Source of the DNA: Marinifilum sp. N1E240
GTDB taxonomy: Bacteria; Bacteroidota; Bacteroidia; Bacteroidales; Marinifilaceae
Reading direction: 5' to 3'
Assembly (NCBI RefSeq): GCF_009295825.1
Contig: NZ_WHKF01000002.1
Span: forward strand, 1-64,000
DNA: 64,000 bases
In this document: positions 8,498 through 18,091 of the stretch, in pieces
How the letters are laid out: the number at the start of each line of letters is the position of its first letter
How positions within the stretch are numbered: position 1 is the stretch's first letter
Notes under the pieces: model-generated
What the model was told of the DNA's origin: nothing
The model's database searches: none
What the model saw: only the letters and a program-made list of their open reading frames with translations
Program-made: the position numbers and the translations under genes

Positions 8498-10021
8498 TTA
8501 TTCGATTAATTTCATCAGATTTTTAGGTACGTCGGTATTGTCGTAAAAACCAACAAATAAATCAGATCCCACACCAATTGATCGAATTGGAATTGGAGCT
8601 GCCGTATGAGAGAAGGATGTCCATCCAATACCTGCTTTTTGCGATAAAATATGGCAAGCTGTAATGGTTAAAGGATCGTAACTACCATAAAGCAAATAGA
8701 ACTGATCATCTTTCTTCATTTCTTTTTTGTAATTCATGCTCTTTTCGAATGCAGCTTTTAATTGTTTCAATTCGAATTCACTAAGAGCCAATTTTTTTTC
8801 AGTATCTCCAAGTCCGAAGTGTTTTTTTACCAATGCCAATCCATCTTCCACCTTGTAATTTCCTTCTTTGGTCTTTTTGTACTCTTTTATCAAATCGCTA
8901 AATGCTTCGTAGGATAGTTTTTGGTGTTGTAAGACTGCAAAGTCAGATGAATAGTGACTACCAGAAAACCCTAAAGCCATTCCACCCGTTTCATGATCAC
9001 CTGCAACTAAAATTAGTGTTTCTTCAGGGTGTTTGTTATAGAATTTAAGAGCTTCGGCAACGGCATTGTCAAATTGTAAAACTTCCTGAATAACGGTTGC
9101 AGCATCGTTAGCGTGACAAGCCCAATCTATTTTTCCACCTTCTACCATCATAAAGAAACCATCTTTATTATCGAGAATTTCGATTCCTTTTTTGGTAAAT
9201 TCTGCTAATGAGATATCCGTTTTACCATTTTGATCGATAAAATAAGGAAGGGCTGAACCGCCAGATAAATTTGGCGCTATACTAATGATTTTATCATCAC
9301 CCTTTTTTAGTTTTTTGAAATCTTTAACTGTGTTTACAAATCGATAACCTCTTTTTTCAGCAATTTTCATTGAATTAGGTTCTTTATCTTCTAATTCTTT
9401 TGATTCTCCCATACCAAAATTCGCCATGGAGTTTTTTTCGATGTGTTTGCCGTCTCCTTCCGGATTTTTAAATCCACCGCCTGCAAAATAGTTGAATCCA
9501 CTTTTGCTTAGATCCAGACTAATATTGTAATACATGTTTCTTGTCGGCTGGTGAGCGTAAAATGCAGCGGGTGTTGCATGATCAATAGATACGGATGAGA
9601 CAATACCTACTTTATAGCCTTTTTCTTTAGCCAGTTCAGCAATGGTTTTTAATGGTTTCTGACGTTTGGCATCCATTCCAATGGTATTAACCGTAGTTTT
9701 TCCACCAGTTGACAAGGCTGTACCTGCTGCTGCAGAACCGGTAATGAAACGATCACTGGCATAAGTGGTATAGAATCCTTGTTTAGGTAAGCTGCTTAAA
9801 TTCAACTTCTGGATGCCGTTGGTTTTATTTAGAGCACCCAAATAAGCTTCGGCCGTATTGGCTTGCGAGAGTCCCATTCCATCTCCTATGAAAAAGAAAA
9901 TGTATTTTGGAGCAGCTCCTTTATACTCACTTTGTTTACTTGTTTGTGCTGTTACTGCTGATGTTAACAACAAACTAACAGCAATTAGTACAATTTGCAC
10001 ACTTTTAATTATTCTAAACAT
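8498..10021 (-). CDS. Alkaline phosphatase (PhoA superfamily)
   Basis: A 507-residue periplasmic enzyme with a signal peptide (1 to about 25, ending VTAQ). It hydrolyses phosphate monoesters using two zinc ions and one magnesium ion. Metal-site motifs are visible: IGDGMG (45-50), the nucleophile segment ITGSAAAGTA with Ser96, WACHANDAA, AGDHETGG and SHTAAPIPI. Ser96 is preceded by Gly instead of the Asp of the E. coli enzyme, a feature seen in several bacterial alkaline phosphatases. It is monocistronic, with a terminator 21 nt after the stop. No Pho-box regulation can be judged. Confidence 0.92.
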   Translation of the reverse strand: MFRIIKSVQIVLIAVSLLLTSAVTAQTSKQSEYKGAAPKYIFFFIGDGMGLSQANTAEAYLGALNKTNGIQKLNLSSLPKQGFYTTYASDRFITGSAAAGTALSTGGKTTVNTIGMDAKRQKPLKTIAELAKEKGYKVGIVSSVSIDHATPAAFYAHQPTRNMYYNISLDLSKSGFNYFAGGGFKNPEGDGKHIEKNSMANFGMGESKELEDKEPNSMKIAEKRGYRFVNTVKDFKKLKKGDDKIISIAPNLSGGSALPYFIDQNGKTDISLAEFTKKGIEILDNKDGFFMMVEGGKIDWACHANDAATVIQEVLQFDNAVAEALKFYNKHPEETLILVAGDHETGGMALGFSGSHYSSDFAVLQHQKLSYEAFSDLIKEYKKTKEGNYKVEDGLALVKKHFGLGDTEKKLALSEFELKQLKAAFEKSMNYKKEMKKDDQFYLLYGSYDPLTITACHILSQKAGIGWTSFSHTAAPIPIRSIGVGSDLFVGFYDNTDVPKNLMKLIE

Positions 10022-10100
10022 GTTGATCTTATATTTTTTGGTTGATCTGTAATATATAATTGTGGAGTTTATATGAATTCAGGTTGATCACAATTATCTA

Positions 10101-12002
10101 TTACATATTTTTAATGCTCTCTTTGTTTTTAATATTTGTAAAGTTTTTACCTTTTGGCGAATACAAATAATCTACATATTCTTTAAAGTAGCTTACAACT
10201 TTATCACGAACTACTTTCATGGTTGAATTCAGTAGTTTGTTTTCTTCGGTAAAGCCTTCTGGTAGAATTCCAACAGCCGTTGGCAACCATCTGTGCGGAA
10301 ACATATCTTCATACTTACCGCCAGGACGATATTCGTTCAATTCAGCTTGAAGCAAATCCAATGCCGCTTTCTGTCCTTCTTCACTATTGGCATCAAGTTT
10401 TAGATTTCGTAAGTGAGCAAGTATGGCAGCTTTATTAGGGACAATTAATGCAATTGTATAAGGATCCTGATTGTTGTAAAGAATACACTGATCCATATAT
10501 TGAGATTGATCAACAAACGCTTCTTCTATTCCTTCGGGACTAAATTTTTCACCATCATTAGCGATTAATAGTGATTTAAATCTTCCTAAAACATGTAGAA
10601 AACCATCTTTATCCATATATCCCATATCACCAGTATGCAACCATCCATCGCGAAGTGTTTCGGCTGAGGCTTTGTCATTTTTCCAGTAGCCTTTCATCAC
10701 ATTGCCACCCTTAATTACAATTTCACCTTTTTCACCAACAGGTAAAGAATTGCCTTCATCATCAGCAATTTTAAGATCCATATCACTTACTAAAAATCCG
10801 GAAGAACCCAATTTATGTTTGTGATGAGCATTTGATGAGATGATAGGCGAAGCTTCGGATAATCCATATCCTTGATACATTGGTATACCAATGGCATAAA
10901 AGAATCGTTGCAATTCAATATCCAATAGAGCTCCTCCGCCAACAAAGAACTTTAAGTTTCCTCCAAAATTTTCTCTCACCTTTGAGAATAAAATCTTATC
11001 GTAAAACTTATACATCGGTTTAAGAAATAGGCGGGTGCCTTTTCCTTTATCCCAACCATAACCGTTGTATTTGTATGCCAACTGTAAGCCTTTGTTAAAA
11101 AGTTTTTCCACTTTTGGTCCTTTGGCTTTAATTCCTTTTTCAATGTTCTTTTTAAAGTTTTTTGCCAGAGCAGGTACGCTCATTAGAATGTCAGGCTTAA
11201 TTTCCTTGATATTTGCAGGAATATTTTTTAAAGCCTCCATTGGTGACTTTCCTTGTTGCACAGCCGCTATGGATGCACCTTTAAGCATAAAACTGTATAT
11301 TCCTGCAGTATGCGCAAAGGAATGATCCCAGGGTAGTATTAGTAAGGTTTTATAGGTTTCAGGAATATGCATTAAACTTGACGACTGAATTACATTGCTA
11401 GTGTAATTGTTATGCGTTAAAATAATTCCTTTAGGATCCGCTGTAGTTCCTGAAGTATAGGAAATATTTGCATTATCATCCGCCTGAATTTCTTGCTGAA
11501 TTTTATTTAGTTTTTTCTGATCTTCATCTGCTAAAATTGACCCAAGATTTATGATGTCAGATAAATAAACTTCATCTCCTATTAAGTCTGCATCATCATC
11601 AATAACAATTACCTTTTCAAGAGTTTCAATTTGGTCTTTAATCAAACGAATTTTCTCAAGGTGATTTTTAGAAACAATCACAAATCGAGATTCGGAATGA
11701 ATCAATCTAAATTTTAATTCATTTTGGGCATCTAGCTTTACCGAAAGAGGCACGTTTACAGCTCCTGTAAATAATATTCCAAGTTCGGATAGTACCCATG
11801 CATTTCTACCTTCTGATAAAAGACCAATTCGATCACCTTTATCTATTTCTAAGGCATATAATCCAGCTGCCAAATGTTTTACATCCTTGTGCAGATCCTG
11901 ATAGCTTAGCGGTTCATATTTATCGGAATTTTTCTCCCATAAATAGGGATTGGAACCAAATTTTTTTACACTCTCCTCGAAGAGTTGAATGATTGTATTC
12001 AT
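10101..12002 (-). CDS. Long-chain fatty acid-CoA ligase (AMP-forming)
   Basis: A 633-residue member of the adenylate-forming superfamily. It activates a fatty acid to acyl-AMP and then acyl-CoA at the membrane. The core motifs are all present: YTSGTTADPKG at 182-192, YQGYGLSEASP, WLHTGDMGYMDKDGFLHVLGR and the C-terminal lysine region (STMKVVRDKVVSYF). Length and motif order fit bacterial FadD/ACSL-like enzymes of Bacteroidota. A good promoter (12048-12079) lies 46 nt before the start. It stands alone. Confidence 0.9.
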   Translation of the reverse strand: MNTIIQLFEESVKKFGSNPYLWEKNSDKYEPLSYQDLHKDVKHLAAGLYALEIDKGDRIGLLSEGRNAWVLSELGILFTGAVNVPLSVKLDAQNELKFRLIHSESRFVIVSKNHLEKIRLIKDQIETLEKVIVIDDDADLIGDEVYLSDIINLGSILADEDQKKLNKIQQEIQADDNANISYTSGTTADPKGIILTHNNYTSNVIQSSSLMHIPETYKTLLILPWDHSFAHTAGIYSFMLKGASIAAVQQGKSPMEALKNIPANIKEIKPDILMSVPALAKNFKKNIEKGIKAKGPKVEKLFNKGLQLAYKYNGYGWDKGKGTRLFLKPMYKFYDKILFSKVRENFGGNLKFFVGGGALLDIELQRFFYAIGIPMYQGYGLSEASPIISSNAHHKHKLGSSGFLVSDMDLKIADDEGNSLPVGEKGEIVIKGGNVMKGYWKNDKASAETLRDGWLHTGDMGYMDKDGFLHVLGRFKSLLIANDGEKFSPEGIEEAFVDQSQYMDQCILYNNQDPYTIALIVPNKAAILAHLRNLKLDANSEEGQKAALDLLQAELNEYRPGGKYEDMFPHRWLPTAVGILPEGFTEENKLLNSTMKVVRDKVVSYFKEYVDYLYSPKGKNFTNIKNKESIKNM

Positions 12003-12047
12003 GTATATGTTGAATCAATAAAGTTGTAATACAAATTTTAAGAATCC

Positions 12048-12079
12048 CAAAAATAGCTGATTCGAGTGGGCAAAGCAAA
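12048..12079 (-). promoter_or_regulatory. Bacteroidota-type promoter of the acyl-CoA ligase
   Basis: On the minus strand the region reads TTTG, 20 nt, TATTTTTG, an exact fit to the -33/-7 consensus TTTG/TAnnTTTG. It lies 46 nt before the ATG at 12002. Confidence 0.75.
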
Positions 12080-12326
12080 TACGAATTGTTAAAATTACTT
12101 TAAGTCGTAATATGATAAGTATTTATGGCGAATAATAGGTGTAAAAGTAAAAGCTGACATTTCTTCTTGATTATACTACTTAGTTTATTTATTTTCACGA
12201 CGTTTTCTATTTGAATTGAGGAGGAAAAAAAGTGAATCTTTTTTCATGATTTTTATGATTTAGATTGTCTTTCAGGTAGAACAACAAGCAAAATACAAAA
12301 CAACAACTAACCCAAAACTGAACCGA

Positions 12327-13799
12327 ATGAGTAATTTGGAAAAATACTTTAAAAAATTTCGCAAAAACACGATTGGTTTCGATGCGAGTTTTTATTCGCC
12401 TTATGGCAAACAAAAAATCGTATATGCCGATTGGATTGCAAGTGGGCGATTGTATGCACCTATCGAGAAGAAGATGGTAAAAGAGTTTGGTCCCTATGTT
12501 GCGAATACGCACACCGAGACTAACGAAACGGGAACCTTAATGACCCAATCTTATCATCGAGCTCAGGAATTGATAAAGAAGCATGTGAATGCAGGTCCTG
12601 ATGATGTGATTATTCATGCAGGTTTTGGTATGACTGCTGTGGTGAATAAATTGCAAAGAATTTTGGGACTTAAGGGGTGCGGAATGATTGGCAAATTTAA
12701 ATGCCAGAAGGAGAAAGAGAAACCAGTTGTTTTCTTAACTCATATGGAGCATCATTCAAATCAAACCTCTTGGTACGAAACCAATGTAGATGTTGTGGTT
12801 GTTCCTCCAGGAAAAGATTTAACCATCGATTTGGATGCTTTAAGAACAGAACTTGAAAAATATAAAGACCGTCAGGTTAAGATTGGTTCATTTACTGCCT
12901 GTTCAAACGTAACGGGTATAATGACTCCATATCATGAGATGGCAAAAATAATGCATGAGAATGGTGGAATTTGTTTCATCGACTTTGCTGCGTCTGCACC
13001 TTATGTGGATATTGACATGCATCCTTCAAACGAGATGGAAAAATTGGATGGGATATTTTTCTCACCGCATAAATTTTTAGGAGGACCGGGATCATCAGGT
13101 GTAATGATTTTTGATTCTAAATTGTACAATAGCGAGGTGCCTGATAATCCGGGTGGAGGAACTGTTGACTGGACCAATCCTTGGGGAAAATACAAATTTG
13201 TAGATAGCATTGAAGCACGTGAAGATGGAGGTACACCAGGTTTTCTTCAGTCAATAAGAATTGCCTTAGCCATCGAATTGAAGAATCAAATGGGAACCAA
13301 GAATATAGCTGCTCGTGAAGAGGAGCTTCTTGATCTTGCTTTTGATAGATTAAAAGCTGTTAAGGATGTTCATGTATTGGCTGATAATATTCAGAAACGT
13401 TTGGGTATACTATCGTTTTACGTTGAATACATTCACTATAACTTGCTAGTGAAGTTAATGAATGATCGTTTCGGAATTCAGGTACGCGGAGGTTGTGCCT
13501 GTGCAGGTACTTACGGTCACTATTTATTGGAGGTAAGCCAGGAACAATCTGATGCTATTACTGATGAAATTACATTAGGTGATTTGTCTCACAAACCGGG
13601 ATGGGTTCGTTGGTCACTTCATCCAACAACGACAGATAAAGAAGTACTTTATTTTATTGACTCATTAGAGAAGGTTGTAGAGAATTATGAAACCTGGAAA
13701 GAGGATTATACTTATAACAGAAAAAATAATGAGTTCTATTACAGTGGAGATAATAAAATCAAGAAAAAAATAGAAGTGAACGAATTGTTCAATTTGTAA
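12327..13799 (+). CDS. Class V aminotransferase, cysteine desulfurase-like
   Basis: A 490-residue PLP-dependent fold type I enzyme. The PLP lysine is in FFSPHKFLGG (Lys249), with EHHSN (141-145) and FIDFAASAPYVDID (218-230) as cofactor contacts, and a RGGCACAGTYGHY segment with Cys390 and Cys392. It is longer than IscS/SufS (about 400) and has a C-terminal region (about 430-490) of unknown role. Cysteine desulfurase, kynureninase-like or other beta-eliminating activity is possible; SufS/IscS partners are not adjacent. A terminator follows. Confidence 0.85.
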   Translation: MSNLEKYFKKFRKNTIGFDASFYSPYGKQKIVYADWIASGRLYAPIEKKMVKEFGPYVANTHTETNETGTLMTQSYHRAQELIKKHVNAGPDDVIIHAGFGMTAVVNKLQRILGLKGCGMIGKFKCQKEKEKPVVFLTHMEHHSNQTSWYETNVDVVVVPPGKDLTIDLDALRTELEKYKDRQVKIGSFTACSNVTGIMTPYHEMAKIMHENGGICFIDFAASAPYVDIDMHPSNEMEKLDGIFFSPHKFLGGPGSSGVMIFDSKLYNSEVPDNPGGGTVDWTNPWGKYKFVDSIEAREDGGTPGFLQSIRIALAIELKNQMGTKNIAAREEELLDLAFDRLKAVKDVHVLADNIQKRLGILSFYVEYIHYNLLVKLMNDRFGIQVRGGCACAGTYGHYLLEVSQEQSDAITDEITLGDLSHKPGWVRWSLHPTTTDKEVLYFIDSLEKVVENYETWKEDYTYNRKNNEFYYSGDNKIKKKIEVNELFNL

Positions 13800-13807
13800 T
13801 TAATACG

Positions 13808-13858
13808 ATGCTTATCGGATAAAGTCAGGATTAAAAATGACACCGGTAAGCATTTTTT
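13808..13858 (+). terminator. Terminator of the class V aminotransferase gene
   Basis: ATGCTTATCGG (13808-13818) pairs with CCGGTAAGCAT (13843-13853) with one G-T pair, followed by six T residues. The loop is 24 nt. Confidence 0.75.
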
Positions 13859-13895
13859 GTGTCCTTTTGTGAAATTATATATTCAGATATTTTTA

Positions 13896-13903
13896 TATTT
13901 TTG
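13896..13903 (+). promoter_or_regulatory. Possible -7 box before the PPP phosphatase
   Basis: TATTTTTG, a full TAnnTTTG match, ends 27 nt before the GTG start at 13931. No well-spaced TTTG -33 box is visible. Confidence 0.5.
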
Positions 13904-13930
13904 AATTAGATTAACCAATCAGGAAAAAAC

Positions 13931-14869
13931 GTGTACGATATAATAGGAGATATTCATGGCGAAGCAGATACATTACAACACATGTTGTTAACTCTTGGCT
14001 ATGAGAATGGAGAGGATGGATTTTATCATCCGAAACGAAAGGCTGTTTTTGTTGGTGATTTTGTAGATCGTGGACCAAAAATATTTGAGACGCTCGAAAT
14101 TGTGAAGAAGATGGTAACAGCCGGTAATGCTTATGCGGTTGTTGGCAATCACGAGTTAAACGTGTTGACTTATTACACAAAAGATGAGGATGGACAGTTT
14201 TTAAGGGAGCACAATTTGAAGAATAAAACTCAAATCAAAAATACTTACGAAGAGTTCAAACTTGATAAATCCAGACGAAAAGAATGTCTAAAATGGCTGA
14301 GATCATTACCTATTTTTCTTGAATTAGACGAATTTAGGGTGGTTCATGCAAGTTGGGATGATAAAGCTATTGCGCTCTTGAAAAAAGAAAATCCTGAAAA
14401 TAGATTGAGTAAAACATTTTTGAGACGTGTTTATTTTGAAAGAGGCAAGGTGTTTAAAGCGTTAATGCTTCTTTTAAAGGGGAGAGAATTTAACTTTCCG
14501 GATGATATGATTTTGAAAGATGCCTATGGATTTAAGCGTTCGGCTTATCGTATCAAGTGGTGGGAGCCTATGAATGGTAAAAGTTTTGAAGATATTTCCT
14601 TTGGCAATAGATTTCACTTGCCAGAATATACCATTCCTTCTCAATTGTGCTATGATATTCCTCTGTATTCTCTTGATGAACTACCAGTTTTTTTCGGGCA
14701 TTACTGTTTGAATAGTAAAGCGGGTGTTATTCGTGAAAACTTGTGCTGTGTAGATGGATGCGTAGCAAATGGTGGAAGCCTGGTTGCATACAAATGGAAT
14801 GGTAGCGAAAAGTTAGATCAGAGCAATATTATTTCAGTTGATAAAGTTAAGAAATCGGAATTAGTGTAA
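13931..14869 (+). CDS. PPP-family metallophosphoesterase
   Basis: A 312-residue phosphatase with the PPP signature: GDIHG (6-10), GDFVDRG (42-48) and GNHE (72-75), the ligands of a two-metal site. It resembles PrpA/PrpE- and ApaH-type serine/threonine phosphatases, but the substrate is unknown. The start is a GTG: an in-frame TAG occurs seven codons upstream (13907-13909), and the GDIHG motif begins at residue 6, so no ATG can serve. The last 9 nt overlap the end of the convergent membrane gene. Confidence 0.87.
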   Translation: MYDIIGDIHGEADTLQHMLLTLGYENGEDGFYHPKRKAVFVGDFVDRGPKIFETLEIVKKMVTAGNAYAVVGNHELNVLTYYTKDEDGQFLREHNLKNKTQIKNTYEEFKLDKSRRKECLKWLRSLPIFLELDEFRVVHASWDDKAIALLKKENPENRLSKTFLRRVYFERGKVFKALMLLLKGREFNFPDDMILKDAYGFKRSAYRIKWWEPMNGKSFEDISFGNRFHLPEYTIPSQLCYDIPLYSLDELPVFFGHYCLNSKAGVIRENLCCVDGCVANGGSLVAYKWNGSEKLDQSNIISVDKVKKSELV

Positions 14870-15241
14870 ATGTTTCTGTTTTATTTTCGAATAGATAAGA
14901 AACAGGATTCCTGAAAAGGAGAGCGGTATTAGTAGAAGAAAAACTTCCCATCTCATAGAATCTAAAAAACCGTATAATGCAATGGCAAAACTGGAGATGA
15001 CCATAATTTGAGCACCTGTTTTTATTTTCCAAAAGGAGATAAGAAAACCAAAGCCATAGGTGAGTGAAAGTGCATAGAAAATGAATATCCAAAGTTCGGT
15101 ATTGTTGCCTTGATTCTCTAGAATTGCAATAAATTCGGGTACCATAAACAGAATAAAAACACCTGTAATCATGAAGCCAAAAATTCGTCCAATAAGGCGA
15201 AGAAAGCGCGAAGGATGATCTTGATAGTGTAATTTTTCCAT
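14861..15241 (-). CDS. Four-helix hypothetical membrane protein
   Basis: A 126-residue protein with four membrane segments: about 13-35, 48-70, 75-92 and 97-117. A short basic N-terminus and a lysine-rich tail (KIKQKHLH) suggest a cytoplasmic C-terminus. I do not recognise the family. Its stop region overlaps the convergent phosphatase by 9 nt. The ATG at 15241 is supported by the basic amphipathic start. Confidence 0.65.
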   Translation of the reverse strand: MEKLHYQDHPSRFLRLIGRIFGFMITGVFILFMVPEFIAILENQGNNTELWIFIFYALSLTYGFGFLISFWKIKTGAQIMVISSFAIALYGFLDSMRWEVFLLLIPLSFSGILFLIYSKIKQKHLH

Positions 15242-15416
15242 ATTATATCTTATTAAGTTCCTGAAACTGGGTAGTAATAAAATGATGGCTGGAATAGGTT
15301 AAATGTACGCAATACTAAGGCTAAAGTCAATATAAATGGTTTGAATTGGTCCTATGACCTTTGGTCTTTAAAAGATAGTTAGTAGCTTGCCAGCTTAAAA
15401 TTTAGAAATTGTTCCT

Positions 15417-16106
15417 ATGCAAAATTGTAAAGTAATTGGATTTGATGCAGATGATACCTTATGGGTGAATGAACCTTACTTTAGACAAACTGAAAGAAAA
15501 TTTTGTGAATTGTTGCGAAATGGAATGAGCCTTGACGAAGTAACCAAGGAATTATTTGAAGTTGAGATTGGAAACATTCCGCTTTATGGATATGGCACAA
15601 AGGCTTTTACCTTGTCGATGATAGAAACAAGTTTGAAAATTACAAATGGCAATGTATCATCCGAAAAAATAAGCGCTATTCTTGAATTGGGAAAAGAGCA
15701 AATAAACAAACCCATTGAATTGCTTGATGGAGTAGTTGAAGTGCTTAAAAATTTACAAGGAAAATACCGATTAATTGTTGCTACCAAAGGAGATTTGTTG
15801 GATCAGGAGCGAAAACTTCAGAAATCAGGTTTACTAAAATATTTTCACCATATCGAGGTAATGAGCGATAAAAAGGATGCGGATTACGAAAAGTTGATCA
15901 AACATTTAGATATAAAACCTGCAGAGTTTTTAATGGTAGGGAATTCTTTAAAATCGGATATACTTCCAGTATTAAATATAGGAGGTAATGCGGTACATGT
16001 CCCTTTTCATACCACATGGGAGCACGAATTGGTTTCAGAAAAAGAAATTGAGAATGCTAACTTTCACGAGATTGAAAACATAAGAGAGTTGCTCAATCTT
16101 ATTTAA
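15417..16106 (+). CDS. HAD-superfamily hydrolase
   Basis: A 229-residue phosphatase of the HAD fold. Motif I is FDADDTLW with nucleophile Asp10 and Asp12; motif II is VATKGD; motif III/IV is MVGNSLKSDI. The helical cap lies between about 20 and 95. The substrate is not predictable; family members act on nucleotides and sugar phosphates. Its stop abuts the end of the convergent cyclophilin gene with no spacer. Confidence 0.88.
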   Translation: MQNCKVIGFDADDTLWVNEPYFRQTERKFCELLRNGMSLDEVTKELFEVEIGNIPLYGYGTKAFTLSMIETSLKITNGNVSSEKISAILELGKEQINKPIELLDGVVEVLKNLQGKYRLIVATKGDLLDQERKLQKSGLLKYFHHIEVMSDKKDADYEKLIKHLDIKPAEFLMVGNSLKSDILPVLNIGGNAVHVPFHTTWEHELVSEKEIENANFHEIENIRELLNLI

Positions 16107-16682
16107 CTATTTTCTTTTAATGGATAGAATTGGGAGGTGTTGTTTAAGCATTTGACCTTCATCTTCCAGTTTTTGAATTTCTCTTACGACTTCCATTCCG
16201 GAGATTACTTTCCCAAAGGCAGCAAATCCTTGATTATCTGGATTTCGATTGCCTTGATAATCCAAGTCGGGTTGATCTCCAACACAAATAAAGAATTCGG
16301 TGCTTGCTGAACCGGGTTCTAAGCGTGCCATAGATATTACTCCATCAGTATGAAGAATGCCTGTTTTTTTCGTAGTTTCATGTTGAATAGTGGGAAGATT
16401 GTCTACAATTGAATCGTGAAACAATCCACCCTGAATAACTTCTATTTTAATATCATTGTGAGGTTGATTATCCATTCGAACAACCCTGTAAAAACAAGCT
16501 TCTGCAAATATATTTTTATCGATATTTTTAAGAAAATGTTTCGCTGTTATCGGGGCTTTATCTTCAAATATCTCCAATTCGATAACTCCCAGGGAGGTTT
16601 GAATTTCTATTCTTGGATTTTGAGAATTTCCACAAAATTGAAATAACACTGCTGTAAAGAGTATAAGAACGAATTGCTTCAT
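16107..16682 (-). CDS. Cyclophilin-type peptidyl-prolyl isomerase, exported
   Basis: A 191-residue protein with an export signal ending LFQFCGN, where Cys17 could be a lipoprotein acceptor. The cyclophilin domain shows FYRVVR, VIQGG, ISMAR, STEFFICVGDQPDLD and GFAAFGKVISGMEVV. It catalyses proline isomerisation of exported proteins in the periplasm. It begins 10 nt after the DUF58 gene stop and is the likely last gene of the SpoIIM-to-DUF58 operon, so it may help fold components of that cluster. Confidence 0.9.
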   Translation of the reverse strand: MKQFVLILFTAVLFQFCGNSQNPRIEIQTSLGVIELEIFEDKAPITAKHFLKNIDKNIFAEACFYRVVRMDNQPHNDIKIEVIQGGLFHDSIVDNLPTIQHETTKKTGILHTDGVISMARLEPGSASTEFFICVGDQPDLDYQGNRNPDNQGFAAFGKVISGMEVVREIQKLEDEGQMLKQHLPILSIKRK

Positions 16683-16692
16683 GGCATTTGAT

Positions 16693-18030
16693 TTAAATTA
16701 ATCCTCTTGATTTCAATTCAAGATATTTGTTTAGTGTCTTAATGGTTAAATCTTTCGGATCGGTTAATATCGCATGTATTCCATATTTTTCCAATTCTTT
16801 TACAATTAATTTTTTATCGTACATGAATTTTTCACCAATGGTTTTCACATAGATTTCTTCTATGCTTTTGGCTGGTTGTCTGGTCATCTCATGTATTTCT
16901 GAATTGCTAAAGAAAACAACCACTAAAAGATGATCTTTTGCCAAACCTTGCAGATAGGGAAGTTGTCTTTTCATGGAATCCAGGCTTTCAAAATTGGTAT
17001 ATAACATCAGTAAGCTGCGTCCACGAACGTAATGTTTCACCGAAGTATACAACAGCTCAAAATTAGGTTCAGGGTAAGTGGTTTCCTGATTGTAAAGCAC
17101 CTCCATTATTTTCTTAACCTGAGTTCGTCTTCCGCCTGCCGGTATATGAGTTTGAACTTTTTCACCAAAGCACAGAAGTCCTGCCTTATCATGTTTTAAC
17201 ACAGCTGTATTCGAAATTACCAAGCTTGTGTTTATGGCATAATCCAATAAACTAAGTCCATAAAACGGCATTTTCATAGAACGTCCGCAATCAATAATGG
17301 AATAAACCGGTTGTGCTTTTTCATCCTGATATTGATTGACCATGATTTGCGATTTTCTTGCAGTAGCCTTCCAGTTAATGGTTCTATAATCATCACCTTT
17401 TACGTATTCTCTAATTTGATCAAATTCCATCTGATGACCAATTCTACGAATTTTCTTCACTCCAAAATCGGTTAATCGATTCGAAATAGCCATCAATTCG
17501 TACTGTCTCATCTGCATATAAGATGGATAGCAAGGAAGCATTTCTTTTGCATCAATTCGATATCTGCGTTTCACGATTCCCAAAAAGGAACTGGCATAGA
17601 TATTGATATTTCCGAAATGATATTCACCTCTGGCAAGTGGTCGCAAATTGTAATTGATTAGATTCCCCTCGCCAACTTTAAGTGTAAAGCAATAATGAAA
17701 ATCTCGTTTTTGAAATTGAACAGGAATGTCATCGATCAATTCAACACCAATGGAAAAGTTGTAATTGTGTTCAACATTTATGCTAATTGGGTTTTCATCG
17801 CCATTTGATAATTTCTCTGGACATTTTCTACTCGCTTGTATCCCATTTTTAACTCTATAGAGTAAAGCGATGTCTAATCCTATAACTATGACAAAAAGTA
17901 AACACAGCAATCGTGCAATAGCGAATAAAATGGAAAAAAAATAACCTAGTACCGATACAACGGCAATTGCAGTTATTATCCAGTAGAATAAGGGATGAAG
18001 ATATAATGATTTAATAAATTTCATTTGCAA
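16693..18030 (-). CDS. DUF58 protein (VWA-like)
   Basis: A 445-residue protein. Two N-terminal membrane helices (about 10-55) are followed by a beta-rich region and the DUF58 motif around 197-235 (FDQIREYVKGDDYRTINWKA). The DUF58 core has a von Willebrand A-like fold; the usual MIDAS is altered here to DCGRSM. DUF58 proteins work with a MoxR AAA+ ATPase, which precedes this gene by 61 nt. It probably acts at the inner membrane in assembling or metallating a partner. Confidence 0.88.
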   Translation of the reverse strand: MQMKFIKSLYLHPLFYWIITAIAVVSVLGYFFSILFAIARLLCLLFVIVIGLDIALLYRVKNGIQASRKCPEKLSNGDENPISINVEHNYNFSIGVELIDDIPVQFQKRDFHYCFTLKVGEGNLINYNLRPLARGEYHFGNINIYASSFLGIVKRRYRIDAKEMLPCYPSYMQMRQYELMAISNRLTDFGVKKIRRIGHQMEFDQIREYVKGDDYRTINWKATARKSQIMVNQYQDEKAQPVYSIIDCGRSMKMPFYGLSLLDYAINTSLVISNTAVLKHDKAGLLCFGEKVQTHIPAGGRRTQVKKIMEVLYNQETTYPEPNFELLYTSVKHYVRGRSLLMLYTNFESLDSMKRQLPYLQGLAKDHLLVVVFFSNSEIHEMTRQPAKSIEEIYVKTIGEKFMYDKKLIVKELEKYGIHAILTDPKDLTIKTLNKYLELKSRGLI

Positions 18031-18091
18031 TCAATTGAACTGATGAAGTGAAAATTTTAGTTTAATGAGTACATGAATTTTCTGATACAGC

